DNA of 21,602 bases from DAOTXR01 sp034435375 (GTDB lineage: Bacteria; Chloroflexota; Anaerolineae; Aggregatilineales; UBA3940), in NCBI GenBank assembly GCA_034435375.1, contig DAOTXR010000081.1, forward strand, positions 1-21,602. The letters run 5' to 3'. Shown piece after piece: positions 4,867-12,845 of the stretch. The position numbers and the translations under genes were made by a program. Below the pieces are notes generated by a model that saw nothing but the letters and a program-made list of their open reading frames with translations, was not told the DNA's origin and ran no database searches. Within the stretch, counting starts at the first letter, position 1. Every line of letters starts with the position of its first letter.

Positions 4867-7164
4867 CTAGGAACTTTGCCTCTGACTGCCCGCCAGCGAG
4901 GAGGCATCAAACAGGGCTGCAAACGCCTCCACCGGCACACCGTCACGGTGCCAGGCGGCCACCACGCCAATATCGTGTACGGCTTCCCAGCGCAATTCGT
5001 TCAGCATCCCCGGCAAGTCGGCCCATGGCTCCAGCGCCGCTCGCAGCAGCGCCCCGGCCTGGGCCATGTCGCCGGCCAGAAAGGCCAGGGCAGCCTCGAT
5101 GACACGGGCGCGAGTGCTGTCCATGTCCTCCGGCGCATCACGCACGCCCGCCAGCAGCCGCGTGGCTTGGTCAAACCTGCCGGTCTTGTACATCACCCAG
5201 CCCAAACGGCGCAGCGCCGTCTGGTTGGGCTGCCGATCCAGCCGGCCAGCGAGGTCCTGCTCCATGGCCTGGTAGGTTTCCAGCGCCAGGCCGCGCTGCT
5301 CCAGCAGCTCGTGGGCGCGGGCTGCCTGCATCAGCACGTTGGCAGGATCGTGACTCCAGTCAGGCCGCGCCTGTTCGAGCAGCCGGAGCGCCCGTTCGCC
5401 CTGGCGCAGGTGCTCCAGACAGATCGAGCCAGCCCGCAGCAGCGAATCGCCGCGCATTTCCTCAGAGAGTTGCGCAGCGTGCAGGTAAGCCTCAACAGCT
5501 TCCTCCCATCGCTGCTGATCGTCGAGAAAGCCAGCCCACGCCAGCTCCAACAGGGCATGATTGGGATAGCGGGCCAGCGCGCGGCGCAGCAGGTCCTCGG
5601 CCTCCGAGGGGCGGCCTGCTCTCAGCAGGGCTGTCGCCGCCTTGCCCAGCGCCGCTGGCTCGCTTTCCATCGAGACTGCGCCAATCCAGCGATGCACCTC
5701 GGCGGCTTCGGCCCAGCGGCCCAGGTGCTCGTAAAGGTTGGCTCGCGCGATGGCCAGCTCCAGATGGTCAGGGTACTCGGCCTCAGCGCTGCTCAGCGTT
5801 TCCTCGGCCTCCTCCACCCGACCTGTCCTGGCCAGCGCCAGGCTGACATTGCCCAACGCCGTGGGTCGATACTCCTCGGAGACACGCGCGATCCGGCGGT
5901 AGGTTTCAATGGCCTCCTCCCACTGCTCCAGGGCCTCGCAGGTCCGGCCCATTTCAAACAGGGCCGTCACCCGGCCAGGCTCAGCTCCCAGCGACTGCCG
6001 ATACGACTCGAGGGCCTGCTCAGGCTGGCCCAACTGATCGCGGTACAGGTCGCCGATGTGCTCCCAGGCAGCGGCGCGGTAGTGGGGGGCAAGGTCCGCC
6101 ACCTGTCGGTGGCAGGCGATGGCGTCAAGCCAGCGTTTCATCTGTTCAAAGGTGTGGGCCAGCTCGATCACGGCGCTCAGGCGCTCCGGCTCGGCCTCCA
6201 ACGAACGGCGATAGGCGGCCATCGCCTGCTCAGGCTGGCCCAACTGGTCGCGGTATAGGTCGCCGATGCGTTCCCAGGCGGCGCTGCGGTACTCCGGCGA
6301 GCGGTCAGCGATCTGGCGGTGCGCGTCGATGGCCTCTGGCCAGCGCCCCAGCTCCTCACACAGGCGAGCCCTGGCCCCCGTCACTTCCAGGTGGCCGGGA
6401 TAGGCCAGCTCGGCCTCGATCAGGGCTGCCTCGGCTTCAGCCACCCGTCCAGCCATGGCCAGCACAACCCCGATCCGCCCCAGGATGGTCGGGCGGTTGT
6501 CCTCCTCCAGCTCGGCAGCCTGGCGGTAGGCTTCGAGGGCCTCATCCCAACGGCCAATATCTTCGTAGAAGGCAGCGAGGGCCACCGCCACTTGGGGGTT
6601 GTCCGGGTAGGCCCGCCGAGCCGTCTGCAGGACGGTCTCGGCTTCCTCCAGGCGGCCCAGCCTGGCCAGCATGTGCCCGACCTTGCCCAGGGCTGCCGGG
6701 CGGTGCCTCTCAGACAGCTCGGCTACGCGCCGGTAGGTCTGGGCGGCGTCCTCCCAGCGCTCCGCCTGCTCGCACGTCTGGGCTAACTCGATGGCAGCCG
6801 ACAGTCGGCCCGGCTCAACTTCGAGGGCGCGGCGGTAAGCCTCGATGGCCTGGATGGGCCGACCGAGGCGGTCGCGGTACAGGTCGCCGATGCGCTCCCA
6901 GGCGGCGCTGCGGTATTCATCCGACAGATCGGCCACGCGCCGGTGGGCGTCGATGGCGTCCTCCCAGCGCTCCTCGTCCTCGGCCCGGTAGGCCTCCAAA
7001 ACTGCTTCCCGCAGATCAGTCGGAATGGCGTTCCGCTCTGCACGGCTGGCCCCGGCGGCTTCCGCGAAGCGCCGCATCAACTCCAGCAGCTCATCGGAGC
7101 CGCCCTGCGTGGGGCGCGGTTTGCCGTTGTGGGGTTCCGGCGCATGGCCGTTGTCATCTGTCAT
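4867..7164 (-). CDS. Large tetratricopeptide-repeat protein
   Basis: Helical repeat protein of 765 residues with TPR-like units from about residue 57 to 715 and no signal peptide or membrane segment, so cytoplasmic. Typical units are RWEDAIDAHRRVADL, QAIEAYRRALEVEP and RWDEALEAYRQAAEL. Some units were duplicated recently: AAWERIGDLYRD occurs at about 87 and 295, and AAWEHIGDLYRD at about 365, spacings of 208 and 70 residues. The DNA of these segments (near 6021, 6231 and 6871) is also closely similar. The first 50 residues are hydrophilic and low in complexity. Such proteins act as interaction scaffolds; no catalytic domain is fused, so the partner is unknown. Start ATG at 7162-7164 has TGAGGG just upstream. 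It leads the unit with the DUF1992 gene. Confidence 0.9.
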   Translation of the reverse strand: MTDDNGHAPEPHNGKPRPTQGGSDELLELMRRFAEAAGASRAERNAIPTDLREAVLEAYRAEDEERWEDAIDAHRRVADLSDEYRSAAWERIGDLYRDRLGRPIQAIEAYRRALEVEPGRLSAAIELAQTCEQAERWEDAAQTYRRVAELSERHRPAALGKVGHMLARLGRLEEAETVLQTARRAYPDNPQVAVALAAFYEDIGRWDEALEAYRQAAELEEDNRPTILGRIGVVLAMAGRVAEAEAALIEAELAYPGHLEVTGARARLCEELGRWPEAIDAHRQIADRSPEYRSAAWERIGDLYRDQLGQPEQAMAAYRRSLEAEPERLSAVIELAHTFEQMKRWLDAIACHRQVADLAPHYRAAAWEHIGDLYRDQLGQPEQALESYRQSLGAEPGRVTALFEMGRTCEALEQWEEAIETYRRIARVSEEYRPTALGNVSLALARTGRVEEAEETLSSAEAEYPDHLELAIARANLYEHLGRWAEAAEVHRWIGAVSMESEPAALGKAATALLRAGRPSEAEDLLRRALARYPNHALLELAWAGFLDDQQRWEEAVEAYLHAAQLSEEMRGDSLLRAGSICLEHLRQGERALRLLEQARPDWSHDPANVLMQAARAHELLEQRGLALETYQAMEQDLAGRLDRQPNQTALRRLGWVMYKTGRFDQATRLLAGVRDAPEDMDSTRARVIEAALAFLAGDMAQAGALLRAALEPWADLPGMLNELRWEAVHDIGVVAAWHRDGVPVEAFAALFDASSLAGSQRQSS

Positions 7165-7212
7165 CCTACCCTCACTGCGACGGGGCCGTGCTCAGGCCCG
7201 CGTGCTGACTCC

Positions 7213-7218
7213 AGTATA
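7213..7218 (-). promoter_or_regulatory. Likely -10 element of the TPR operon
   Basis: TATACT on the minus strand about 50 bases before the start codon. The only good -35 candidate, TTGCAT, is just 14 bases upstream, too close for normal spacing, so the promoter call is weak. Confidence 0.3.
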
Positions 7219-7470
7219 CGCCGCCCGGAGGAATGCAACCACTGGTGAGAGGCCGGGGGGATCGGGCAGACCGAGCGCTAGCGAGGTCAGGGGTGAGGCG
7301 TTGGCTGCCCTGTGCGGACTGATCCTCCACCGACGACTACGCTGGCGCAGGTTCATCCCCTCCACAACCATCCGCGCCGCCCTGATTTCACTTGATGTTC
7401 TTGCATGCAGGCTTCGGACATGTCGTGCCATGAGCGTCTCACATCGCCTGTCTTTCGGATACTCCCCTGG

Positions 7471-7499
7471 TTGTGCCGCAATCGCCTCTCTGCTATAGT
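7471..7499 (+). promoter_or_regulatory. Promoter of the first receiver-kinase gene
   Basis: TTGTGC (7471-7476), 17 bases, TATAGT (7494-7499), with TG one base before the -10. The start site would be near 7506, giving a 30-base leader with GGAGG ten bases before the ATG. Confidence 0.6.
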
Positions 7500-7535
7500 A
7501 GCCTCATCAACACGCCTACTGGAGGCTGATCGGCC

Positions 7536-8675
7536 ATGTTGCAACCGCCCGACGATCAGAACCTTCCCGCCCGCGTCGTCGTTGTCGACGACAGCGACCT
7601 GACCAGCGATGTGCTGGTCCGTCACATGCGGCTCGAGGGCCACGATGCCATCGCCTACCTCGACCCGGTCGAGGGGTTAAAGGCCATCAAAGCCGATCCC
7701 CCCGATGTGGTGCTGCTGGATGTGATGATGCCTGGCATCAACGGGATGCAGGTGCTTGAGGAGCTGCGATCCTTCCCGGCCACCGCCGAACTGCCGGTCA
7801 TCATGCTCACCGCCCTCAGCGAGACGCAGGACATCGTGCGCGGCCTGGAGTTGGGAGCCAACGATTACTTGGTCAAACCGCCCCAGTATGAGGTGCTGGC
7901 CGCGCGGGTCCGCACCCAGATTAGCCTCAAGCGCCTTCAGGATCAGCGCCGCCGCGACCTGGCCGAGTTGCGCGAGTTGAATGCCATCAAAGACAAGTTT
8001 CTCCAGATTGCCGCTCACGACCTGCGTAACCCGGTCAACAACATCATCATCGGCTTGGAGATCCTGTCCCGCACCGAGCCGCACCTCACACAACAGATCC
8101 CCGACTTCGATACTGTCATCAGCATGATGCAGGGCGCTACCGACGTGATGCGCTCGATCATCAACGACTTCCTTGACCTGCAAGCCATTCGCACTGGCAA
8201 AGTCGAGCTGAGGCGGCAGCCGGTTGCCCTCAACGACCTGATCTCGTCGGTGATCCAGCAGTATCAGGCTTACGCTGAGAGCAAAGAAGTTGCGCTGCGC
8301 GTCCAACTGGAGGACTCGCTGCCGCAGACCCAAGCTGACCCAGATCGGCTTGTGCAGGTGGTCGGCAATCTGGTGAGCAACGCCATCAAGTTTAGTTCGA
8401 CGGGCGCGTCGGTGGGGGTGCGCACACACCTGATGGAAGGCCAGATCGTGGTCGAGGTGGCCGACAATGGCCCCGGCATCCGCGAGGAGGAGCTGCCCCT
8501 GCTGTTTCAGGAATTCGCCCGGCTGAGCAATAAGCCCACTGGCGGCGAAAAAAGCTCCGGCGTGGGGCTGTCGATTGCCAAGCATCTTGTCGAGCTGCAC
8601 GGCGGGTCGATTGGCGTGCAGAGCGTGGTGGGAAAGGGATCGCTGTTCTGGTTCTCGCTGCCGGTCGTGGGCTGA
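7536..8675 (+). CDS. Receiver-histidine kinase fusion (REC-HisKA-HATPase)
   Basis: Soluble two-component protein of 379 residues with the receiver first. REC spans about 12-130: acidic pair D18/D19, phospho-acceptor D62 (LLDVMMPG), T92 and K114. HisKA (about 150-225) has H161 in AAHDLRNP. HATPase_c (about 265-377) has the N-box N278/N282, G1 DNGPGI (310-315) and G2 GVGLSI (342-347), all intact. No membrane segment or sensor domain exists, so input probably arrives as phosphate on the receiver from another kinase, which then controls the kinase module. Start ATG at 7536 has GGAGG upstream and its own promoter. The next gene has the same architecture but a different sequence. No classic output regulator is adjacent; the nearest single receiver is at 17940. 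Partner unknown. Confidence 0.93.
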   Translation: MLQPPDDQNLPARVVVVDDSDLTSDVLVRHMRLEGHDAIAYLDPVEGLKAIKADPPDVVLLDVMMPGINGMQVLEELRSFPATAELPVIMLTALSETQDIVRGLELGANDYLVKPPQYEVLAARVRTQISLKRLQDQRRRDLAELRELNAIKDKFLQIAAHDLRNPVNNIIIGLEILSRTEPHLTQQIPDFDTVISMMQGATDVMRSIINDFLDLQAIRTGKVELRRQPVALNDLISSVIQQYQAYAESKEVALRVQLEDSLPQTQADPDRLVQVVGNLVSNAIKFSSTGASVGVRTHLMEGQIVVEVADNGPGIREEELPLLFQEFARLSNKPTGGEKSSGVGLSIAKHLVELHGGSIGVQSVVGKGSLFWFSLPVVG

Positions 8676-8725
8676 GCGCGCGCCTGGCCGCCCCCAGCCC
8701 AAGCCTCATGAGAAGCCATGCCAAC

Positions 8726-8750
8726 AGAGGGCAGGACCATCCTGCCCTCT
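8726..8750 (+). terminator. Hairpin between the two receiver-kinase genes
   Basis: AGAGGGCAGGA, loop CCA and a perfect 11-base complement lie 50 bases past the first kinase gene. No T tract follows (TGCTGGGATT), so termination is likely but may be partial. Confidence 0.5.
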
Positions 8751-8788
8751 TGCTGGGATTCCGGTTTCGCCCGCGCCTCACTTGGGGT

Positions 8789-8794
8789 TATAAT
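8789..8794 (+). promoter_or_regulatory. Likely -10 element of the second receiver-kinase gene
   Basis: A perfect TATAAT lies 45 bases before the ATG at 8839. The -35 is poor (TTTCGC at 8765-8770, 18 bases away), so it may need an activator. It shows that the in-frame TTG at 8794 cannot be the start codon. Confidence 0.45.
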
Positions 8795-8838
8795 TGAGGC
8801 GGGGTGAGGAGGTGGGACTAGGCACAGCGGGAATAGCC

Positions 8839-10011
8839 ATGACCGACAATTCAGTCCATGTGCTGCTGGTTGACGACGAACCTGCTATTGCACAACTGCT
8901 CGCTCAGGCCCTCGGCAATTACCGCGTGAGTGTCGCCCACGACGCCAAGACGGCGCGCGCCTTGTTGCTCAGCGATCCCCCCGACGTGATGCTCCTCGAC
9001 ATTATGCTGCCGGGCGAGGATGGGCTGGCCATGCTGGCCGACATCCACCCACGCTATCCCGACATGCCCATCATTGTGCTGACGGCTTTCGCTACCACGG
9101 AGCGGGTCATTGAGGCGTTGCGCAACGGCGCTTATGATTTCATTCAGAAGCCGTGTCGACTGAAGGTGCTGCGCACCAGCATCGAACGCGCCCTGGCTCA
9201 CCGTCGTCAGACTCAGCAGAAGGCCGAGGACATCGAGGCTATTCGCCAGCACAGCGCCGACGTGCTGGCCCGGCACCGGCAGCAGGTTGCTCAGCAGAAC
9301 TTGGACGTGGTTCACGAACTGGCGCAGGGCATCTTGCACGAGATCAACAACCCCCTCAGCGCCATGCGCCTCTCCCTTGAGTTGCTCAACCTCACTCAGG
9401 ACATGGATGAGCGCCACGCGAACCGCTTGAAGGCCATCGCTGCGGCGGTTGACCGCATCAAAGGGACAATGGACTCGCTGCGTCTGCTGGTCCTGCCGGA
9501 AGAGGATGCCGTGCCAATCGCCGTCGAGGCGCTGGTCAGGGAGGCGGCCCGCGTCCTCCACGAGGACAGTGGCGTAGAGACCGAGTGCCGGGTGAACGTG
9601 TCGCTGCCGTCTGGCCTGCCGCCGGTGATGGTCAAGCCGGAGCAGATGGAGCGCGTGATCACCAACGTGATGCTGAATGCCGTCGAGGCCATGACTCGCG
9701 CCGCCGTCACGCCGTGTGTCGTCGATGTATCGGCCTACCAGGATCGTCAGATGGTGTGTCTGGCGCTCCACAATCGGGGCACTCACATTTCTGCCGAGGA
9801 ATTGGGGGAGATCTTCAGCCCGCAGCACACCACCAAAGTGACCGAAGGACGGGCGCACGGATTGGGGTTGGGGCTATTCCTGGCCCGCGATGTGGTTGAG
9901 GCCAGCGGAGGCTGGATCACGGTAGACAGCCAGGCAGGCTACGGCGTCACCGTGACGATAGCCCTGCCGGTGGCCGAGAAAGAGGCGAAGCCGGACGCCT
10001 CGCCTGAGTGA
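8839..10011 (+). CDS. Second receiver-histidine kinase fusion, NtrB-like kinase core
   Basis: Soluble protein of 390 residues. REC (about 5-120) has D12/D13, phospho-acceptor D54 (LLDIMLPG), T82 and K104 in FIQKP, resembling NtrC-class receivers. A coiled-coil linker (about 120-160) leads to HisKA with H167 in LHEINNPLSA, the NtrB-like H-E-x-N-N-P form, whereas the upstream kinase has HDLRNP. HATPase_c (about 265-380) has the N-box (N276/N280) and a good G2 box (GLGLGLFLA, 341-349). Its G1 box is degenerate: HNRGTHI replaces the DNGPGI form, so the usual Asp is Asn and the second Gly is His. Kinase activity may be weak or phosphatase-biased. The ATG at 8839 is chosen because upstream in-frame codons overlap the -10; its ribosome-binding site (GCGGGA) is weak. 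Confidence 0.9.
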   Translation: MTDNSVHVLLVDDEPAIAQLLAQALGNYRVSVAHDAKTARALLLSDPPDVMLLDIMLPGEDGLAMLADIHPRYPDMPIIVLTAFATTERVIEALRNGAYDFIQKPCRLKVLRTSIERALAHRRQTQQKAEDIEAIRQHSADVLARHRQQVAQQNLDVVHELAQGILHEINNPLSAMRLSLELLNLTQDMDERHANRLKAIAAAVDRIKGTMDSLRLLVLPEEDAVPIAVEALVREAARVLHEDSGVETECRVNVSLPSGLPPVMVKPEQMERVITNVMLNAVEAMTRAAVTPCVVDVSAYQDRQMVCLALHNRGTHISAEELGEIFSPQHTTKVTEGRAHGLGLGLFLARDVVEASGGWITVDSQAGYGVTVTIALPVAEKEAKPDASPE

Positions 10012-10060
10012 ACTCCCCCCTCGTCGGCAGATTCGACGGGTCATCCGTGACACACGCTGA

Positions 10061-10078
10061 AGCGCCCGACTGGGCGCT
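10061..10078 (+). terminator. Hairpin after the second receiver-kinase gene
   Basis: AGCGCCC, loop GACT, GGGCGCT forms a perfect seven-base stem 50 bases past the stop, followed by CCGTGTCTTG. It could also serve the minus-strand small ORF ending at 10108. Confidence 0.45.
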
Positions 10079-10107
10079 CCGTGTCTTGCTGTGGCCAGCG
10101 AGCCGCC

Positions 10108-10281
10108 TTACCCGTGGCTGTTCTCAGCGTGGCGCGGCTGAGGCTGGCCCCAGCCGAAAGTCCGCTCGCAGCAGCGGGCCATGGCGCAGTACACAATGGT
10201 CATCAGCGCCAGGGCCAGCTCCACCAGCCAGCAGATCGCTGCTATCGGCCCCCAGATGTTCAGCCAACGACCTGTCCTCAC
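10108..10281 (-). CDS. Possible small one-helix membrane protein
   Basis: A 57-residue open frame from GTG at 10281. Residues about 9-34 (from IWGPIAAICWL to IVYCAM) form one strong hydrophobic helix, preceded by a basic start (VRTGRW) and followed by CCER and a polar tail ending HAENSHG. Third codon positions are mostly G or C, as in neighbouring genes. Against it: no clear ribosome-binding site before the GTG, only a weak minus-strand promoter, and no family recognised. A longer version of the frame runs back into the next gene and is less likely. Treat as a candidate only. Confidence 0.25.
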   Translation of the reverse strand: MRTGRWLNIWGPIAAICWLVELALALMTIVYCAMARCCERTFGWGQPQPRHAENSHG

Positions 10282-10311
10282 CTGGACCCATGCCGATGGG
10301 CGCGCCTGATT

Positions 10312-10341
10312 TTGGAACACAGAGGCTGTGTCAGCTAAAAT
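10312..10341 (+). promoter_or_regulatory. Promoter of the AI-2E family gene, with dyad in the spacer
   Basis: TTGGAA (10312-10317), 18 bases, TAAAAT (10336-10341). The spacer holds a perfect dyad ACACAG-AGG-CTGTGT (10317-10331), where a regulator would block RNA polymerase or an activator could correct the long spacing. Confidence 0.5.
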
Positions 10342-10420
10342 CGTTACAGGCAGGCGGTAGGTGTTTTCTCCACAGAGCTGCCCCTGCCATCCTGGGCACG
10401 CTTGACTGAAAGGGACCCGC

Positions 10421-11506
10421 ATGACCCAACCCGGCGATACCCAGTGGTCGCGCCCCACGCGCTACCTGATCGTGATCGGGGCCACGGTGGCAGTGGTGGG
10501 ATTGGTCGTCATTGCCCGTGCGCTGATCGGCCCCCTGGTGATCGCGTTGCTGCTGTCCTACCTGTTTGGCCCGGTGGTCAACTTCGTGGCGCGTCGCCTG
10601 AAAGGGCGGCGGCAGTGGGCGGTCAACATCGTGTTCTTCACCGCGCTGGTGATCGTCACCAGCGTCCCGGCCACTGCCGGGACGATCCTCGTCAGCCGCC
10701 TCATCCGGATCGAGATTGACCTGCTAATGCTGGCAGGGGAGGTCCAGGAAGTGTTGATGCAGCCCATTGTCATCTTCGGCTACCGCATCGAGCCTTCCTG
10801 GCTAACGGCCAACTTCAATCTGCGGGAGCTGGTCAACGGCCTGATCACCTCACTGCCAGGCGGGGCGATTAACCTGCTGGGCAATGTGGGCACCAATCTG
10901 CTGTGGGTGCTGGTCGTGCTAGGCGGGCTGTACTATTTCCTGGCCGAAGGTCCATCCATCCGCCGCGGGTTGGTGATGATGGTCTCGCCTGCCTTCCGGC
11001 CTGAGTGGAAGCGCCTGCTGGACGAGGTCAGCCAGGTGTGGAAGACCTTCCTGTGGGGCCAACTGCTGGTGTTTGCCATCATGTTCATCCCGACGGTCGG
11101 CAGCGTGTATCTGGTGATCCTGCTGTACGCCAGAGGTGTGCTCAATCTGTCGCCCATCGGGCTGTTGGTCGTGGTAGTGGTGGTATACACGCTGGTGCAG
11201 CAGATCGACAACATCTGGCTGCGGCCTCGCCTGTTCGGAGAGACGCTCAAGATACATCCCTCATTAGTGCTGATCGGTCTGATCGGCGGGTTGTGGGCAG
11301 GCGGTGTCGTGGGAGCGTTGGTCGTTGTGCCGTTGATGGCTACCCTGCGCGTGGTGGCTGGCTATGTGCATCGCAAGCTGTTGGGGCTGGACCCCTGGCC
11401 GGAGACGCCGTCGGAGGAGGCTACCCCGGCGGCACAGGCCGAACCCCTGCCCACGCCGTCCGCACCCGCCGAGGCGGAGACCTCCGCAGGGGAAAGCCCA
11501 TCGTAA
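10421..11506 (+). CDS. AI-2E family membrane transporter
   Basis: Integral membrane protein of 361 residues, the usual length for the AI-2E/PerM family. Hydrophobic segments lie at about 14-36, 38-57, 67-89, 152-173, 213-233, 241-260 and a long C-terminal pair at 283-320. The conserved family region LKIHPSLVLIGLIGGLWAGGVVGALVVVPL (split here as LKIHPSLVLIGL and WAGGVVGALVVVPL) is present, as is YYFLAEG after the fourth helix. Despite the name, members include autoinducer-2 exporters, Na+/H+ antiporters and putative permeases, so the substrate is open. The last 40 residues are Pro/Ala/Glu-rich and probably cytosolic and disordered. Start ATG at 10421 has AAAGGG nine bases upstream. It is monocistronic by spacing; 112 bases separate it from the next gene. 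Confidence 0.9.
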   Translation: MTQPGDTQWSRPTRYLIVIGATVAVVGLVVIARALIGPLVIALLLSYLFGPVVNFVARRLKGRRQWAVNIVFFTALVIVTSVPATAGTILVSRLIRIEIDLLMLAGEVQEVLMQPIVIFGYRIEPSWLTANFNLRELVNGLITSLPGGAINLLGNVGTNLLWVLVVLGGLYYFLAEGPSIRRGLVMMVSPAFRPEWKRLLDEVSQVWKTFLWGQLLVFAIMFIPTVGSVYLVILLYARGVLNLSPIGLLVVVVVVYTLVQQIDNIWLRPRLFGETLKIHPSLVLIGLIGGLWAGGVVGALVVVPLMATLRVVAGYVHRKLLGLDPWPETPSEEATPAAQAEPLPTPSAPAEAETSAGESPS

Positions 11507-11618
11507 GAGACGCCTGGTACTTATTTCCTACCTCTCTCCCTTCTCCACCCTGTAACAGCCCTCCATCCTGCCCGTTCTACATGCAGAGAAATGGCAAGAT
11601 TACACGGGAGGATGGATC

Positions 11619-12578
11619 ATGAACAGGTATCGCTGGTTGGGCGTGCTGATGGCCCTGGCCTTGCTGCTCTCGACGGTGAGCGTCGCTGCCGCGCAGGAAG
11701 GGAACACGGACGACCCAGCGCCGGCTGAGTCGACCACCACCCTGAGCGGGACGGTGATCGCTGTCGACGAGGAGGCGGGGACAGTCACGCTGCTGACCGA
11801 GGATGGCGAAGAGGTTGTCATCGCCATGAGCCTCGGCGATTACGATCATCCCATCGTGGCGCTGCTGGCGGCTTACTTCGGCGGCCCTGACCTGGGTGAC
11901 TACGCTGATGCGCTCGACGCGCTGGAGGTGGAGATCGCGCAGGACGACGGGACCACGGTCAGCGGGACGGTGGTTGAGGTGGTCGAGGTGACCGACGCGC
12001 AGGGCAACACCACCTGGGAAGTGACGGTCGAGGGTGAGGACGGCACTACCACCACTGTGACGATTGACGATGCGCAACTGGCCGAGGACCTGCTCGATGC
12101 GCTGGACACGCTCGACGCCACCCTTGAAGTCACCGAAGGGGAAGAGGGTGAATTCGTCGCCTCAGAGGTGGGCGATGACATCGAGGCTTACCACGAGGAT
12201 GGCATGGGCTTTGGCGTGTTGGTGATGTTGTATAGCATCGCCGACCAGTCGCAGGCGGCCTGTGAAGCCGAGGCTGCCGAAGAAGGCGCACAGACCGGTG
12301 ACACGACTGACGAGGAAACTGTCGAAGAACCCTGCGGCGTGACGGTTGAGGAGCTGGTGGAGCTGTTCAACAGCGGCGTCGGCATGGGCCAGTTGTTCCA
12401 GGAGTACGGCAGGCCGGCCCTGCTGGGCATAGGGCATGTGCGCCAGGAGATGCGCGATCAGCAGAATGTGGCTCAGGACGATGAAGCCGGTGAGGAAAAC
12501 GGCGCACGCGGCGTGTGCAACGCCCGCAGCCACGGCGGAAATGCCAACGCCAACGGCAGAGATGTCGAGTGCCCGTAG
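11619..12578 (+). CDS. Secreted acidic protein with DUF5666-like beta repeats and a C-terminal helical module
   Basis: Exported protein of 319 residues. The signal peptide is 1-25 (basic MNRYR, hydrophobic core, cleavage after VSVAAA). Two short beta motifs resemble DUF5666/OB-like repeats: LSGTVIAVDEEAGTVTLLTEDG (about 42-63; shown only as a guide) and VSGTVVEVVEV with TWEVTVEGEDG (about 114-142). Residues about 186-275 contain GMGFGVLVMLYSIAD and VEELVELFNSGVGMGQLF, a pattern shared with the anti-sigma C-terminus. Four cysteines (215, 239, 300, 318) could form disulfides. The protein is very rich in Asp, Glu and Thr and ends in an Asn/Gly tail, suiting an extracellular Ca2+- or surface-exposed protein. 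Start ATG at 11619 has GGGAGG seven bases upstream. Function unknown; the neighbouring sigma locus suggests an envelope-stress link. Confidence 0.8.
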   Translation: MNRYRWLGVLMALALLLSTVSVAAAQEGNTDDPAPAESTTTLSGTVIAVDEEAGTVTLLTEDGEEVVIAMSLGDYDHPIVALLAAYFGGPDLGDYADALDALEVEIAQDDGTTVSGTVVEVVEVTDAQGNTTWEVTVEGEDGTTTTVTIDDAQLAEDLLDALDTLDATLEVTEGEEGEFVASEVGDDIEAYHEDGMGFGVLVMLYSIADQSQAACEAEAAEEGAQTGDTTDEETVEEPCGVTVEELVELFNSGVGMGQLFQEYGRPALLGIGHVRQEMRDQQNVAQDDEAGEENGARGVCNARSHGGNANANGRDVECP

Positions 12579-12617
12579 CGATCCTCCCTACTTGACGCTC
12601 TACTCTCGATGGTCAAT

Positions 12618-12641
12618 GGGCCGGGGCAGGTGCTCCGGCCC
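12618..12641 (+). terminator. Hairpin after the secreted-protein gene
   Basis: GGGCCGG, a ten-base loop and CCGGCCC form a GC-rich stem 40 bases past the stop. No T tract follows, so it is a weak terminator call. Confidence 0.4.
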
Positions 12642-12845
12642 TGTACGTGTTGCCCGAAGGTTGCTGGCTTGGCCTCCTGCTACTACACTATCCCATAACA
12701 TCCCGCCGACCTACACAGCCGCCGCCCGCACGACGGCGTCAGCAGCAGAGGGGGCGCGGGTGGTATACCTATGGGTCTTGCGGCAAGGAATTCAGGTTGC
12801 TTTTCGCAAGACATGCGATTTTCCTGAAGAACTTTTAGGAAACGC

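Larger units (their letters stand above)
7165..7535. other. Divergent intergenic region between TPR gene and first kinase
   Basis: 371 bases without a convincing gene. It holds the promoter of the plus-strand kinase (7471-7499), a likely -10 (AGTATA on plus, TATACT on minus, 7213-7218) for the TPR gene, and a short form of the dispersed motif (GGGGTGAGGC, 7290-7299). The middle, about 7300-7470, shows nothing recognisable. Confidence 0.5.
10079..10420. other. Intergenic region before the AI-2E family gene
   Basis: Part of a 409-base gap (10012-10420) with no certain gene. It contains one doubtful minus-strand membrane ORF (10108-10281), the promoter of the next gene (10312-10341) and a 15-base dyad in that promoter's spacer (10317-10331). 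Confidence 0.45.

Noticed and set aside
4876..6258. Long plus-strand open frame of 460 codons
   Set aside because: It lies opposite the TPR gene, whose repeats and start signals are clear. The frame is open because of high GC content and has no family motif.
8794..8838. TTG start 15 codons upstream for the second kinase
   Set aside because: The TTG overlaps a perfect TATAAT, so it should not be in the transcript.
7677..9858. Long minus-strand frames opposite the two kinase genes
   Set aside because: They mirror genes with intact receiver and kinase motifs; their His/Gln/Leu-rich translations are typical of antisense shadows.
10008..10409. Plus-strand frame of 133 codons after the second kinase
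   Set aside because: Ser/Arg/Pro-rich with no motif, and it runs over the hairpin at 10061 and the promoter of the next gene.
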